The notes under the pieces: generated by a model
Told to the model about the DNA's origin: nothing
Databases searched by the model: none
Seen by the model: the letters and a program-made list of their open reading frames with translations, nothing else
Shown here: positions 35,700-45,255 of the stretch, one piece after another
How positions within the stretch are numbered: the first letter of the stretch is position 1
How the letters are laid out: every line of letters starts with the position of its first letter
Source: Bacteroidales bacterium
GTDB taxonomy: Bacteria; Bacteroidota; Bacteroidia; Bacteroidales; Muribaculaceae
Length of the DNA: 64,000 bases
Assembly (NCBI GenBank): GCA_014800245.1
Contig: JAAVGM010000011.1
Location: 164,026-228,025, forward strand
Direction of reading: 5' to 3'
Position numbers and translations under genes: made by a program

Positions 35700-36908
35700 A
35701 TGGAGATAAAAGACCGCTCAACATATACCAATCATATTCTAAAATATATAGATAAGGGTATTATGATTGCCTTGACCGGACAGCGAAGGGTCGGCAAAAG
35801 TTTTATATTAGCTCAATTGGCTGATATTATAGCTATAAAGAATCCCGAAGCCAATATAATCTATATTAATAAGGAGAAGAGCAAATATAGCGAGATACGT
35901 GATTATAACGATCTTTCTAAATATGTGGAGGAACGATTATCACCCGATAAGCACAATTATCTTCTTATCGACGAGGTACAGGATATAGAAGGATTTGAAC
36001 ATACCCTACGAAGTCTAAATGCCGATGAGGAATGTCAGATCATTGTCACCGGAAGCAATGCAAAAATGCTCTCTTCTGAATTATCCACCTATCTTGCCGG
36101 ACGTTACGTGGATATACACATCAATAGCTTATCTTACAGAGAATTTCTTCAATTTCATAATCTTGAAGATTCGCAAGAAAGTTTAGAAAGTTATCTCTCG
36201 GTCGGAGGATTACCTCATCTCTATAGGTTAGGTCTTGACAATGAAGATATGATATGGGAATATCTTCAAAATATATATAACACTATAGTGCTCAAAGATG
36301 TGGTTCAACGCGAGAATCTCCGAAATGTCACTTTGTTTGAAAACCTTATGAAGTTTTTGAGTGATAATGCCGGACAACTTGTTTCAGCCACTTCATTATC
36401 TAAATATCTTAAGGCGCAAAAGGTTGAACTCACGCCTCTGACGGCCATTAACTACATAAAGTCGGCGTCTAATGCCTATATCGTGAATAAAGTTCCACGC
36501 TATGATATCCATGGTAAGAAACTTCTTGAGAGTAATGATAAATATTACTTTGAAGATCTTGGACTCCGTAATCTCTTGGTTGGTAGCGACCGCACTAAGG
36601 ATATTGAGAAAGTGATGGAGAATGCTGTTTATTTACATCTTAAACAATTGGGTTATAAGTTATCGGTGGGTACTTTGCCCAACGGAGAGATAGATTTCGT
36701 GGCTGAAAAGAATGGAAAAGTAGTTTATTATCAGGTAACATATCTTTTGACCGACCAAGCCACCATCGATCGCGAATTTGGTAATCTTGCCAAGATCGAG
36801 GATAACTATCCAAAATTTGTTATTTCGATGGATCCTTTATCCCGCCCCAAGGATTATGAGGGGATAACGCAACTATCGTTGCGTCAATTTCTGATGACAG
36901 AAAAGTAA
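35700..36908 (+). CDS. AAA ATPase with DUF4143 nuclease-like domain
   Basis: 402 aa. Walker A reads TGQRRVGKSF and Walker B LLIDEVQD, as in the family of stand-alone ATPases common in Bacteroidales and archaea. The C-terminal DUF4143 part contains NGEIDFVAEKNGKVVYYQVTY, a PD-(D/E)XK-like strand pattern. The cellular role is not established. The gene is visibly more AT-rich than its neighbours, has its own promoter, operator array and terminator, and separates the second PorU-like gene from porV. I infer an acquired cassette. Confidence 0.85.
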   Translation: MEIKDRSTYTNHILKYIDKGIMIALTGQRRVGKSFILAQLADIIAIKNPEANIIYINKEKSKYSEIRDYNDLSKYVEERLSPDKHNYLLIDEVQDIEGFEHTLRSLNADEECQIIVTGSNAKMLSSELSTYLAGRYVDIHINSLSYREFLQFHNLEDSQESLESYLSVGGLPHLYRLGLDNEDMIWEYLQNIYNTIVLKDVVQRENLRNVTLFENLMKFLSDNAGQLVSATSLSKYLKAQKVELTPLTAINYIKSASNAYIVNKVPRYDIHGKKLLESNDKYYFEDLGLRNLLVGSDRTKDIEKVMENAVYLHLKQLGYKLSVGTLPNGEIDFVAEKNGKVVYYQVTYLLTDQATIDREFGNLAKIEDNYPKFVISMDPLSRPKDYEGITQLSLRQFLMTEK

Positions 36909-36977
36909 AGAACGAGAGACATACAGATCCTACGCAATATTTCCGACTTTTTTAAGTTATGAATATATGCGGTTTTA

Positions 36978-37012
36978 TCGACTGAACCATAATGATTCAG
37001 TCGAATTTTTTA
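36978..37012 (+). terminator. Terminator of the DUF4143 ATPase gene
   Basis: TCGACTGAA (36978-36986) pairs perfectly with TTCAGTCGA (36996-37004), followed by ATTTTTT, 16 bp before the porV start. Confidence 0.85.
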
Positions 37013-37027
37013 AACAGCCATTAGATT

Positions 37028-38248
37028 ATGATGAAACGCAATCTTTTTATATTCTTCTCTCTTGCTCTAATTCTTGTTTCATTTTCCGCTCATGCTGATA
37101 ATGAAATCAAGGATAATGAATTCAACCCTGTAAATACAGGTGTGACCACCCTATCGATCGCTCCCGATGCGCGAGGAAGCTCAATGGGTAACCTTGGAGC
37201 CGCCACCGACCCGGATATGAACAGCCAGTTCTGGAACCCCTCCAAATACGCTTTCGGTTATTCCACCGGAGGTCTGTCGCTATCCTACACCCCTTGGTTA
37301 CGTAAGATCGTAAACGATATCTTTCTTGCCAACCTTGCAGGATATTGGAAACTCGGAAGCGGAGACAATCAGGCTCTGAGTGCGTCGCTTCGTTATTTCT
37401 CTCTTGGAGAGGTGACATCGGGAGGTTCTGAAGATGGAACAGCTGCAATGACCATCAACCCCTATGAGTTTGCAATCGACCTTGGCTATTCAAGAAAATT
37501 GTCGGAGAAATTCTCCATGGGTGTTGTGCTTCGTTATATCCTTTCCGACCTTTCATACAACAACACATACACCGGCGAAAGCAACACTGCCGCTTCGGCA
37601 TTCTCCGTTGACCTTTCCGGTTATTATGTCACCTATCCCATGGTAGGCCGCAATGAATGTCAGTTCTCATGGGGTTTCGACATCTCGAATATCGGTACGA
37701 AAGTGAGCTACGACCATGGCGCCAACAATGCCTTCCTCCCCACCAACTTCCGTTTGGGAGCCAACTTCATGTTCCCACTTGCCGACTACAATACCCTTTC
37801 GTTTGGTCTTGATCTTAACAAACTCCTTGTGCCCACCAAACCACGCGCAAAGGATTATGAGATGGAGACTGCCGAAGGACAGGCTGAATATCAGGAAGCA
37901 CTCGATAAATGGAACGACATGTCGCCTATCACGGGTATATTCAAGAGTTTTTCGGATGCTCCCGGCGGATTCGGCGAGGAGCTGAAGGAGATCAACCTTT
38001 CATTAGGTGCGGAATATGCATACAATCAGCAGTTCTTTGCTCGCTTGGGTTATAACTATGAGCATCCTTCAAAGGGTGGTCGATCTTACTTCGCCTTCGG
38101 TGCAGGATTCTCTCTGAATGTGGTTCAGCTCGATGCGTCATATATGCTCGCCACAGCCCAGAGCTCACCGCTCGACCAGACTCTGCGTTTCACACTCACA
38201 TTCGATATGGACGGTCTGCGCGACCTCTTAGGCAAGCGAGGAAGATAA
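37028..38248 (+). CDS. porV: Type IX secretion outer-membrane protein PorV
   Basis: 406 aa, a FadL-like outer-membrane barrel that carries T9SS cargo from the translocon to the PorU sortase (LptO). The signal peptide ends SAHA. The mature start [24 protein letters not shown] is the hallmark of PorV/PorQ proteins, and [11 protein letters not shown] follows. Position directly before ispF matches the porU-porV-ispF order that I recall for Porphyromonas, which supports PorV over PorQ. ispF begins 2 bp after the stop. Confidence 0.9.
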   Translation: MMKRNLFIFFSLALILVSFSAHADNEIKDNEFNPVNTGVTTLSIAPDARGSSMGNLGAATDPDMNSQFWNPSKYAFGYSTGGLSLSYTPWLRKIVNDIFLANLAGYWKLGSGDNQALSASLRYFSLGEVTSGGSEDGTAAMTINPYEFAIDLGYSRKLSEKFSMGVVLRYILSDLSYNNTYTGESNTAASAFSVDLSGYYVTYPMVGRNECQFSWGFDISNIGTKVSYDHGANNAFLPTNFRLGANFMFPLADYNTLSFGLDLNKLLVPTKPRAKDYEMETAEGQAEYQEALDKWNDMSPITGIFKSFSDAPGGFGEELKEINLSLGAEYAYNQQFFARLGYNYEHPSKGGRSYFAFGAGFSLNVVQLDASYMLATAQSSPLDQTLRFTLTFDMDGLRDLLGKRGR

Positions 38249-38250
38249 AA

Positions 38251-38727
38251 ATGTATAGAATAGGACAAGGATACGACGTGCATCGCCTTGTGGAGGGTCG
38301 CGAATTGTGGCTCTGCGGCGAGAAGATTGATTTTGAGTTGGGTCTGCTCGGACATAGTGATGCGGATGTGGCAATTCATGCTCTATGCGATGCGATATTA
38401 GGCGCACTCGCTCTCGGAGATATCGGCAAACACTTTCCCGACTCCGATCCCCGTTATAAAGGGATCGACAGCAAGAAGCTCCTTTATCACGTATGCCGCT
38501 TGATGCGCGAGAAAGGATATGAATTAGGGAATTGCGATCTTACAATTTGTGCCGAGCGCCCCAAACTTCGTCCTCATATAGACACTATGCGCCAGACACT
38601 TGCAGAAGTTATCAACACCTCTGTTGATAACATTTCAGTCAAAGCCACCACCACCGAGCGTCTTGGCTTCACCGGACGCATGGAGGGGATATCAGCCTAT
38701 GCCGTGGCGCTTCTAAGAAAATCCTGA
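38251..38727 (+). CDS. ispF: 2-C-methyl-D-erythritol 2,4-cyclodiphosphate synthase
   Basis: 158 aa, the standard length. It forms the cyclic diphosphate in the MEP route to isoprenoids. Metal ligands occur in GYDVHRL near the N-terminus and LGHSDADV. The C-terminal [15 protein letters not shown] motif is complete. It is tightly coupled to porV upstream (2 bp), and a CvpA-family gene follows after 15 bp. Confidence 0.96.
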   Translation: MYRIGQGYDVHRLVEGRELWLCGEKIDFELGLLGHSDADVAIHALCDAILGALALGDIGKHFPDSDPRYKGIDSKKLLYHVCRLMREKGYELGNCDLTICAERPKLRPHIDTMRQTLAEVINTSVDNISVKATTTERLGFTGRMEGISAYAVALLRKS

Positions 38728-38742
38728 TACGATCAGCTGTCA

Positions 38743-39294
38743 ATGACCGACTTGCTTTTTCATCTTGCAGTAATAATCGCACTCGCTGCTGGAACCATCC
38801 GTGGATTCCGGCAGCGTCTCACATCTCAAGTGCCAAGCTGCATAGGCGTGGCTTTCGGAATTTTATGTTCCTATATCTTCCGTTTTCCGGCAGAAGAATT
38901 GGTCAGTTCGTTTCTTAAGGCGGAAGTGAAAGGTGTGGATGGGGAGTTTGTATTGAGCAATCTTTCCTGCACACTAATCTTCATCCTGGCCTATACCCTG
39001 TTTTATCTCTGCACCTACATCCTAAAATTCTTTTTCCGCATGATAGAGACCGGGATGCTGGATAATATCTGCGGTGCGCTTTTCGGGGCATTCCGTGGAG
39101 CTCTATTCGTTTCAATGGCCTTAAATATATGGCTGTCGGTGTTGCCGGAATCCCGCCTTCTGAAATATGCCATGCATGATGACGGTGATATTGTGCATGA
39201 AGTGATGCTCCTCTCCCCTTTCATGTTGGGAAGCGAAAGCGTAGATGAACTTGCCCATAAAGTGCAGCTCGAACAAGCAAAGATGATCTCCTAA
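38743..39294 (+). CDS. CvpA-family membrane protein
   Basis: 183 aa with about four hydrophobic segments and the CvpA-type opening (AVIIALAAGTIRGFRQRL, where GxxRGF is typical). The middle stretch includes FGAFRGALFVSMAL. CvpA proteins are inner-membrane proteins linked to envelope stress and colicin V export in enterobacteria. The role in Bacteroidales is unknown. It ends the porV-ispF-cvpA run. The short acidic C-terminus is probably cytoplasmic. Confidence 0.8.
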   Translation: MTDLLFHLAVIIALAAGTIRGFRQRLTSQVPSCIGVAFGILCSYIFRFPAEELVSSFLKAEVKGVDGEFVLSNLSCTLIFILAYTLFYLCTYILKFFFRMIETGMLDNICGALFGAFRGALFVSMALNIWLSVLPESRLLKYAMHDDGDIVHEVMLLSPFMLGSESVDELAHKVQLEQAKMIS

Positions 39295-39378
39295 AAGATA
39301 TTAGGCTCCATCCAATAAAATTGGGCTTCATACTACAAAATACCTCCCTTATTTGTTTATAATTAGTAAAATTATAAG

Positions 39379-39386
39379 TAATTTTG
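39379..39386 (+). promoter_or_regulatory. Probable -7 element of the suf operon
   Basis: TAATTTTG matches TAnnTTTG. A TTG lies 23 bp upstream, slightly beyond the usual spacing. The leader would be about 55 nt before sufC. Confidence 0.45.
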
Positions 39387-39447
39387 CATATATGTGCGCT
39401 AATATTAGTGCAGGAAATTACGAAAAATACTAAGTTTTAGACAAGAT

Positions 39448-40206
39448 ATGTTAAAAGTCAGCGACTTACACGCAGAAATAAATGGTAAGGAGATTCTTAA
39501 GGGAATCAATCTTGAAGTGAAACCGGGCGAGGTGCATGCCATCATGGGTCCGAATGGCTCGGGCAAATCCACATTATCCATGGTGCTTGCCGGAAATCCG
39601 GCTTATACCCCTACATCCGGATCTGCTGAATTTTATGGCAAGGATCTTTTGGCTATGCCTCCCGAAGTGAGGAGCCATGAGGGTCTTTTCCTCGGATTCC
39701 AGTATCCTGTGGAGATTCCCGGAGTGTCGATGGTGAATTTCATGCGTGCGGCAGTGAATGCAAAAAGAGCTTACTTCAATGAGCCCCCTATGACAGCCAC
39801 CGAATTTCTCAAAATGATGAGAGAGAAGCGTGCCGTTGTCGAACTCGATAATAAACTCGCTTCCCGTTCAGTCAACGAAGGTTTCTCCGGCGGTGAAAAG
39901 AAACGCAATGAGATTTTCCAGATGGCCGTGCTCGAACCTAAATTGTCAATTCTCGATGAGACCGACTCCGGATTGGATATCGATGCCTTGAGAATTGTGG
40001 CCGAGGGTGTCAATAAATTGAAAACCGAAAACAATGCCACCATCGTCATCACCCACTATCAGCGCCTTCTCGATTATATCAAACCGGATTTCGTGCATAT
40101 CCTTTATAAAGGGAAGATCGTGATGACCGGCGGACCCGAGCTTGCCCTCGATCTTGAGGAGAGAGGCTACGACTGGATTAAGGAACAGGTGGATAAGGAG
40201 GGCTGA
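39448..40206 (+). CDS. sufC: Fe-S cluster assembly ATPase SufC
   Basis: 252 aa, the ABC-type ATPase of the SUF iron-sulfur scaffold. Walker [10 protein letters not shown], signature [14 protein letters not shown] and Walker [15 protein letters not shown] are present; the last is the SufC-specific form. It acts in the cytoplasm with SufB and SufD. sufD follows after 4 bp. The usual partner sufB is not upstream, where only 153 bp of non-coding DNA separates sufC from the CvpA gene. Confidence 0.96.
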   Translation: MLKVSDLHAEINGKEILKGINLEVKPGEVHAIMGPNGSGKSTLSMVLAGNPAYTPTSGSAEFYGKDLLAMPPEVRSHEGLFLGFQYPVEIPGVSMVNFMRAAVNAKRAYFNEPPMTATEFLKMMREKRAVVELDNKLASRSVNEGFSGGEKKRNEIFQMAVLEPKLSILDETDSGLDIDALRIVAEGVNKLKTENNATIVITHYQRLLDYIKPDFVHILYKGKIVMTGGPELALDLEERGYDWIKEQVDKEG

Positions 40207-40210
40207 TCGT

Positions 40211-41566
40211 ATGAGCGCACTTAAACAATATATCGATCTCTTCCGCGACCATCGCGATATCATCGACTCGCATAGCGCACCGGCCATCAATGCCTTGCGC
40301 CGGCGTGCGTTTGATGCACTCGATGGCGTGGAGCTCCCTAAGCCGGGAGCCGATAATTATGAGAACACCGATCTGGAGACAATGCTGTCTCCGGATTACG
40401 GCTTGAATATTGCAAGGCTGAATATAGATGTGAATCCGGCAGCCACCTTCCATTGCGATGTACCCAGAATATCATCCCACCCCTTCATAGTAATCAATGA
40501 CAGCTATGTGGAGAATCCTCGTACCTACGAAGGGCTCCCCGAGGGTGTTGAAGTTGGTTCGCTGAAGGAGTTTGCATTAAAAGACCCTGCCACCTTTGCC
40601 CATTTCTATGGCAAGGAGGCGGATATGGCGAATCCTATGGTGGCTCTCAACACTCTGCTTGCTCAGGATGGTTTCTATCTTCGTGTAAAGAAGGGTGTTC
40701 GGATTGAAAAGCCCTTGCAATTGGTGAATATCCTGCAGAATGGCATGCCTCTGATGGCTGTGCGCCGTCTGCTTGTGATTATAGAAGACAATGCCTCCGC
40801 CAAACTCCTTGTATGCGACCATACACAGAATCCGGATCTTGAATTCCTTTCGCTCGAAACAGTGGAGATTTTCGTTGGAGAGAATGCTGAATTCGATTTC
40901 TACAACCTGGAGGAATCCACAGTGAAGACTCAACGCATATCCACACTCTATCTCGCTCAAAAGCGCGACAGCCGCGTGGTGATCGATGGCATCACTCTCT
41001 ATAACGGCACCACCCGCAATGAATATTATTGTCGCTTCGAGGGAGAGAATGCCTCTCTCCGCCTTTTGGGAATGGGTATTGAGGATGAATGCCGCAAGGT
41101 TTCGACATATTCCCGAATCGATCATGCCGTGCCTCGCTGCCATTCTGATGAGCTCTTTAAATTCTCTATAGATGAGGAGGCAAGAGGAGCCTTCACAGGA
41201 AGAATATATGTGGCAGAGGGAGCTGTGAAAACCGAAGCCTATCAGAGCAACCGCAACCTTGTGGGGAGCGACACTGCAAGAATGGAGAGCAAACCCGAAT
41301 TGGAGATCTATAACGATGATGTAAAATGTTCGCATGGTTCGGCAATAGGTCAGCTTGATCCTCTCCAGATGTTCTATATGCGCACCCGTGGGATTGACGA
41401 ACCGACTGCCCTCCTCCTCCTAAAACAGGCGTTTATGGCTGATATCATCGATGGCGTCAGGGTCGAGGCTTTGCGCGATCGTCTTCACCTCCTCGTGGAG
41501 CGCCGTTTTGCCGGAGCTGTATCAGCCTGCGCATCGTGTGCCGGCTGCAATAAATTACCAGAATAA
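40211..41566 (+). CDS. sufD: Fe-S cluster assembly protein SufD
   Basis: 451 aa from ATG 40211. The ORF track start at 40142 runs into sufC and is rejected. The C-terminal beta-helix core shows the SufB/SufD pattern (RNLVGSDTARMESKPELEI and DVKCSHGSAIGQLDP). The end has a short cysteine cluster (CASCAGC). It forms the SufBC2D scaffold. Its stop overlaps the sufS start by one base (TAATG), so translation is coupled. It is not SufB: the N-terminal SufB region is absent. Confidence 0.93.
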   Translation: MSALKQYIDLFRDHRDIIDSHSAPAINALRRRAFDALDGVELPKPGADNYENTDLETMLSPDYGLNIARLNIDVNPAATFHCDVPRISSHPFIVINDSYVENPRTYEGLPEGVEVGSLKEFALKDPATFAHFYGKEADMANPMVALNTLLAQDGFYLRVKKGVRIEKPLQLVNILQNGMPLMAVRRLLVIIEDNASAKLLVCDHTQNPDLEFLSLETVEIFVGENAEFDFYNLEESTVKTQRISTLYLAQKRDSRVVIDGITLYNGTTRNEYYCRFEGENASLRLLGMGIEDECRKVSTYSRIDHAVPRCHSDELFKFSIDEEARGAFTGRIYVAEGAVKTEAYQSNRNLVGSDTARMESKPELEIYNDDVKCSHGSAIGQLDPLQMFYMRTRGIDEPTALLLLKQAFMADIIDGVRVEALRDRLHLLVERRFAGAVSACASCAGCNKLPE

Positions 41567-42792
41567 TGTCATTATCAGATAAAGATATATTGAAAATAAG
41601 AGATGAGTTCCCGATTCTTTCACGAAAAGTGGGAGAACGGGATCTCGTCTATCTCGACAATACCGCCACTTCGCTCACTCCTCGCCGGGTGGTGAGCGAG
41701 ATTGAATTCCTATATGCCAACAGCAAGGCTAATGTGCATCGAGGCGTGCATACTCTTTCCCAGGAAGCCACCGACCGCCAGGAACATACTCGCCGCCGTG
41801 TGCAGGGATGGATTAATGCAGATAGCTTTGAGGAGATAATCTTCACACGCGGCACAACAGAGGCCATCAACCTTGTGGCATCCTCTTTCGGCGACCGTTT
41901 CAAGGATGGGGATGAGATTATACTCACCGTAATGGAGCATCACGCCAATATTGTGCCTTGGCAGCTTCTTCAGCGCCATAAGGATATAAAGATTCGCGTG
42001 GTGGATATCAACGACCGTGGCGAACTTGACCTTGACCAATATCGATCTCTATTCAATGAACATACGGTTTTTGCATCATTCACACATATCAGCAATGTGT
42101 TGGGGACAGTGAATCCCGTAAAGGAGATGACTGAAATTGCCCATTCTCATGGGGTGCCTGTCTTGGTGGATGGAGCGCAGGCTTCGCCTCATCTTCGCCC
42201 GGATATGAAGGATATAGGATGTGATTTCTATGTCTTCTCTTCCCATAAGATGTATGGACCGACCGGGGTAGGCGTTTTATATGGTCGCAAGGAGTTATTG
42301 GAATCCATGCCCCCCTATCAGGGAGGTGGAGAGATGATTAAGCATGTATCTTTCGAACATACCACCTTTGCCGATCTACCCTTTAAATTCGAAGCAGGAA
42401 CCCCTGATTTCATCGACATAGCGGCTTTTTCCAAAGCTATAGATTTCATTGAGGAGACAGGGATAGGGAATATCAGAGATCATGAGGAGAAGCTACTCGA
42501 CTATGCCACCAAAAGACTCCTTGAAATTCCGGGGATAAAGGTATATGGAAATGCTCCGCATAAGGCGGCTGTGCTCTCTTTCAATATCGGAGAGGCTCAC
42601 AATTATGATGTGGGATTCCTTTTGGATAAGATGGGTGTGGCTGTCCGTACAGGTCATCACTGCGCCCAACCTCTTATGGAACGTCTTGGCATTCCCGGCA
42701 CGGTCAGAGCATCCTTTGCTGTGTATAACACCTTTGAGGAGGCCGATAAACTCATCGAGGCCTTAAAACGAATAGCCCCGATGCTGCTTTAA
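41566..42792 (+). CDS. sufS: Cysteine desulfurase SufS
   Basis: 408 aa, group II cysteine desulfurase. It takes sulfur from cysteine through a PLP enzyme and feeds it to the SUF scaffold. The PLP lysine is in SSHKMYGPTG and the persulfide cysteine is in RTGHHCAQPL. ILTVMEHHANIVPW is the conserved PLP-stacking region. The last gene of sufC-sufD-sufS, it converges on the TRIC gene with a 9-bp gap. No SufE was noticed. Confidence 0.95.
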   Translation: MSLSDKDILKIRDEFPILSRKVGERDLVYLDNTATSLTPRRVVSEIEFLYANSKANVHRGVHTLSQEATDRQEHTRRRVQGWINADSFEEIIFTRGTTEAINLVASSFGDRFKDGDEIILTVMEHHANIVPWQLLQRHKDIKIRVVDINDRGELDLDQYRSLFNEHTVFASFTHISNVLGTVNPVKEMTEIAHSHGVPVLVDGAQASPHLRPDMKDIGCDFYVFSSHKMYGPTGVGVLYGRKELLESMPPYQGGGEMIKHVSFEHTTFADLPFKFEAGTPDFIDIAAFSKAIDFIEETGIGNIRDHEEKLLDYATKRLLEIPGIKVYGNAPHKAAVLSFNIGEAHNYDVGFLLDKMGVAVRTGHHCAQPLMERLGIPGTVRASFAVYNTFEEADKLIEALKRIAPMLL

Positions 42793-42801
42793 TCGGATTC
42801 C

Positions 42802-43464
42802 CTATTTCTTCTTATCTGAAGCGGAGAGGTCTTCTGAATTTTCAGAGCCATCATATTTAAGCACAGGGAGCGACCAATCGAAGAGGAGCACGCAGAAGCG
42901 AAGACCGATCACTGTGACGCCACAGGCCGCCTGCTGAAACACTGTGGAGCCTCCAAACAGATCTATCAGCCAATAGACCACTCCTCCGGCGAGACACGCC
43001 GTGGCATATATATCTTTGCGGAAGAAGAGCGGTTCTTCGTTGATGAGGATATCTCTGACCACACCGCCAAACGAACCGGTGATCGTACCCATCACTATCG
43101 CCCCCCACATAGGATAGCCCGAGGCAAGAGTCTTCTGAATACCGATCACTACAAACAGCGCCAAACCTATGGCGTCGAATATGAAAAGCAAGCGGTTATG
43201 GCTAACCAATACTTTTCGGAAGATTATAACGGTGAGAAGAGAGATCCCTGTAACAGCAAGATAGACCGGGGTCTGCAACCAGAAAACAGGGATATCCAAA
43301 AGAAGATCTCGGAGGGTTCCGCCTCCGATGGCTGTGACCAAACCGATGGTATATGCTCCGAAAAGATCAAAATGCTTCACGGCTGCGAGACGGATACCGC
43401 TTATCGCAAAAGCTATCGTTCCAACAATCTCTATGATGAAGAGAAAGAGTGTATCTATGTTCAT
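42802..43464 (-). CDS. TRIC-family (UPF0126, YicG-like) cation channel
   Basis: 220 aa with about seven hydrophobic segments arranged as two repeats. Each repeat carries a glycine-rich kink motif, GGGTLRDLLLD and FGGVVRDILI, which line the pore in prokaryotic TRIC channels. It should be an inner-membrane monovalent cation channel. The C-terminus is short and charged. Its promoter overlaps the terminator hairpin of ahpF. Confidence 0.88.
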   Translation of the reverse strand: MNIDTLFLFIIEIVGTIAFAISGIRLAAVKHFDLFGAYTIGLVTAIGGGTLRDLLLDIPVFWLQTPVYLAVTGISLLTVIIFRKVLVSHNRLLFIFDAIGLALFVVIGIQKTLASGYPMWGAIVMGTITGSFGGVVRDILINEEPLFFRKDIYATACLAGGVVYWLIDLFGGSTVFQQAACGVTVIGLRFCVLLFDWSLPVLKYDGSENSEDLSASDKKK

Positions 43465-43471
43465 TCTGTAA

Positions 43472-43539
43472 ATATTAAAAAACGGTGCAAAATTAGTGAA
43501 ATACTTTAAATCTCACAATTTTTGCACCGTTTTTAATAT
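43472..43539 (-). terminator. Terminator hairpin of ahpF
   Basis: About 25 bp of imperfect pairing (core AACGGTGCAAAA / TTTTGCACCGTT) lies between 43472-43498 and 43514-43539, 42 bp after the ahpF stop. Read on the minus strand, the second arm ends in GTTTTTT. Confidence 0.8.
43488..43518 (-). promoter_or_regulatory. Promoter of the TRIC gene within the ahpF terminator
   Basis: On the minus strand, TTG (43518-43516), a 20-bp spacer and TAATTTTG (43495-43488) match the consensus. Both elements lie inside the terminator hairpin, on opposite arms. Confidence 0.7.
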
Positions 43540-43580
43540 CTTTATTCCCTCCTCGTTAAGGGAATCGGATAGAACTTGTT

Positions 43581-45155
43581 TTAGAGGTTTCCTCTCATCT
43601 TATCATCCACAGCCGTGAGCGCAGCCTTTGCGCCCTCTCCCATAGCAATCACAATCTGCTTATAGGGCACATCCGTGACATCGCCGGCAGCATAAACGCC
43701 CTTCACTGATGTGCGGCAGAAGGAGTCTGTCTCAATCTCCTTGCGACTGTTGAGCGCCACCTCTCCTTCAAACACCTGCGTGTTCGGAGTCAAGCCTATC
43801 TGCACGAATACACCGGCAACAGGATATTCTTTTGTTTCTCCCGAGGTTCTGTCTTTAGCAACAACAGCAGTGACATTTCGTCCGTCTCCCTTAACCTCCG
43901 TCAAGGCCGTGGATAAATGGATATCAACATTATCGAATGTGGCCAATTTTTTCTGAAGAACCTCATCCGCTTTCAATGTATCCATAAATTCAAAGAGATC
44001 CACATGTGTGGCAATTCCAGCAAGATCAATGGCTGCTTCTACGCCTGAATTGCCGCCTCCGACTACAGCCACTCGTTTCCCTCTATAGAAAGGTCCGTCG
44101 CAATGGGTGCAGAAAGCCACTCCTTTACCTAAATAGTCTGCTTCACCCTCAACATTCAGTTTTCTCCATGAAGCACCTGTGGCAATCACCACTTGCGGAG
44201 CTTCGAAAGTCTCTCCGCTGTCGGCAACAAGTTTCTTAACCTCTCCTCGGAGATCGGCTGAAACAATGCGTCGATTATCAAAAATCCCTATCTCATATGC
44301 ATCCAAGTGTTTGCGAAGATCGGAAGCAAGGGCTGTTCCGGTGGTGACAGGCACAGAGATGAGATTCTCTATCTCCGATGTATCTTTCACCTGTCCCCCT
44401 ATTCTTCCGGCCACAACTCCCACCTTCATCCCCTTTCGTGCAAGATAAATGGCTGCGGCTGCCCCGGCAGGACCGCCCCCCGCAATAACGACGTCAAAAC
44501 CTAAAGGAGTGTTATCCGCTACACCATTATCAAGGGAGGTGCCGAAGGAAGTTTCAAGTTTACCGACAAGTTCGCCCAAAGTGGCCTGTCCGACATTCAG
44601 CAGTTCGCCGTTGGCATAGACCGTAGGAACTCCATTGATGTTATAATCCTTCACCATCTGTTGGGCTGCCCCTCCGTCGATCACCTTATTGCTTATCCCC
44701 GGATTAAGCAATGTAATCACATTAAGGGCTTGCACCACATCCGGACAGATTGAACATGTAAGCGAAACGAAGGTCATGATCTCCACCGGACCATTGATTG
44801 CCTCTATCCTTTTCTGCATTGCCTCATCAGGAAGATTCTTCCCCTGACCGGCTGCATTCAACACGGCAAGGATCAAAGAGGAAAACTCATGTCCGCCGGG
44901 AACTCCAACAAACTCAATGCCTGTTGGCACTCCATCCTTCCATATTGAAAGCACGGGAGCATTCTCCTCTGTGGGGAAATCTTCCACCTTTACTGAAAAG
45001 GAGGGTGAGGAGGAAGCGAAGTCAGTGGCAAACTCCTCCATCTCTTTCCTGTTGCTATCTTCCGGACTCCCTTGCACAAGGAGGAGAATTGATGTGTCGA
45101 GATCGGAGAATATATTTTTAAGCTGGTCAATGATATCTTTATCAAGATGTGCCAT
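43581..45155 (-). CDS. ahpF: Alkyl hydroperoxide reductase subunit F
   Basis: 524 aa from the ATG that gives MAHLDKDI. The ORF track's earlier start at 45188 lies within the intergenic terminator region. AhpF passes electrons from NADH through FAD and two disulfides to AhpC. The N-terminal double thioredoxin fold has the CxxC in LTCSICPDV. The FAD site reads IAGGGPAGAAA, the NAD site VVGGGNSGVEA and the redox CxxC FCTHCDGPF. The length matches the family (about 520 aa). It lies downstream of ahpC, separated by a hairpin. Confidence 0.96.
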   Translation of the reverse strand: MAHLDKDIIDQLKNIFSDLDTSILLLVQGSPEDSNRKEMEEFATDFASSSPSFSVKVEDFPTEENAPVLSIWKDGVPTGIEFVGVPGGHEFSSLILAVLNAAGQGKNLPDEAMQKRIEAINGPVEIMTFVSLTCSICPDVVQALNVITLLNPGISNKVIDGGAAQQMVKDYNINGVPTVYANGELLNVGQATLGELVGKLETSFGTSLDNGVADNTPLGFDVVIAGGGPAGAAAAIYLARKGMKVGVVAGRIGGQVKDTSEIENLISVPVTTGTALASDLRKHLDAYEIGIFDNRRIVSADLRGEVKKLVADSGETFEAPQVVIATGASWRKLNVEGEADYLGKGVAFCTHCDGPFYRGKRVAVVGGGNSGVEAAIDLAGIATHVDLFEFMDTLKADEVLQKKLATFDNVDIHLSTALTEVKGDGRNVTAVVAKDRTSGETKEYPVAGVFVQIGLTPNTQVFEGEVALNSRKEIETDSFCRTSVKGVYAAGDVTDVPYKQIVIAMGEGAKAALTAVDDKMRGNL

Positions 45156-45171
45156 ATGGTATCTATTTTTA

Positions 45172-45206
45172 TAAAAACGAGGTCGCAAGACACGCTCACG
45201 ACCTCG
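45172..45206 (-). terminator. Internal terminator between ahpC and ahpF
   Basis: On the minus strand, CGAGGTCG (45206-45199) pairs perfectly with CGACCTCG (45185-45178) and is followed by TTTTTAT. It stands between ahpC and ahpF and is likely to let only part of transcription through. Confidence 0.8.
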
Positions 45207-45255
45207 TCGGGTTAATACTCATTCTTTACTATGCAATTATGCTAAACAATGCTTT

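Noticed and set aside
39295-39447. Remnant of sufB between the CvpA gene and sufC
   Set aside because: The 153 bp is AT-rich with a promoter-like element and no SufB-like reading frame.
40142-40210. Longer sufD start proposed by the ORF track
   Set aside because: It overlaps the end of sufC in another frame. ATG 40211 is four bases after the sufC stop and gives the expected N-terminus.
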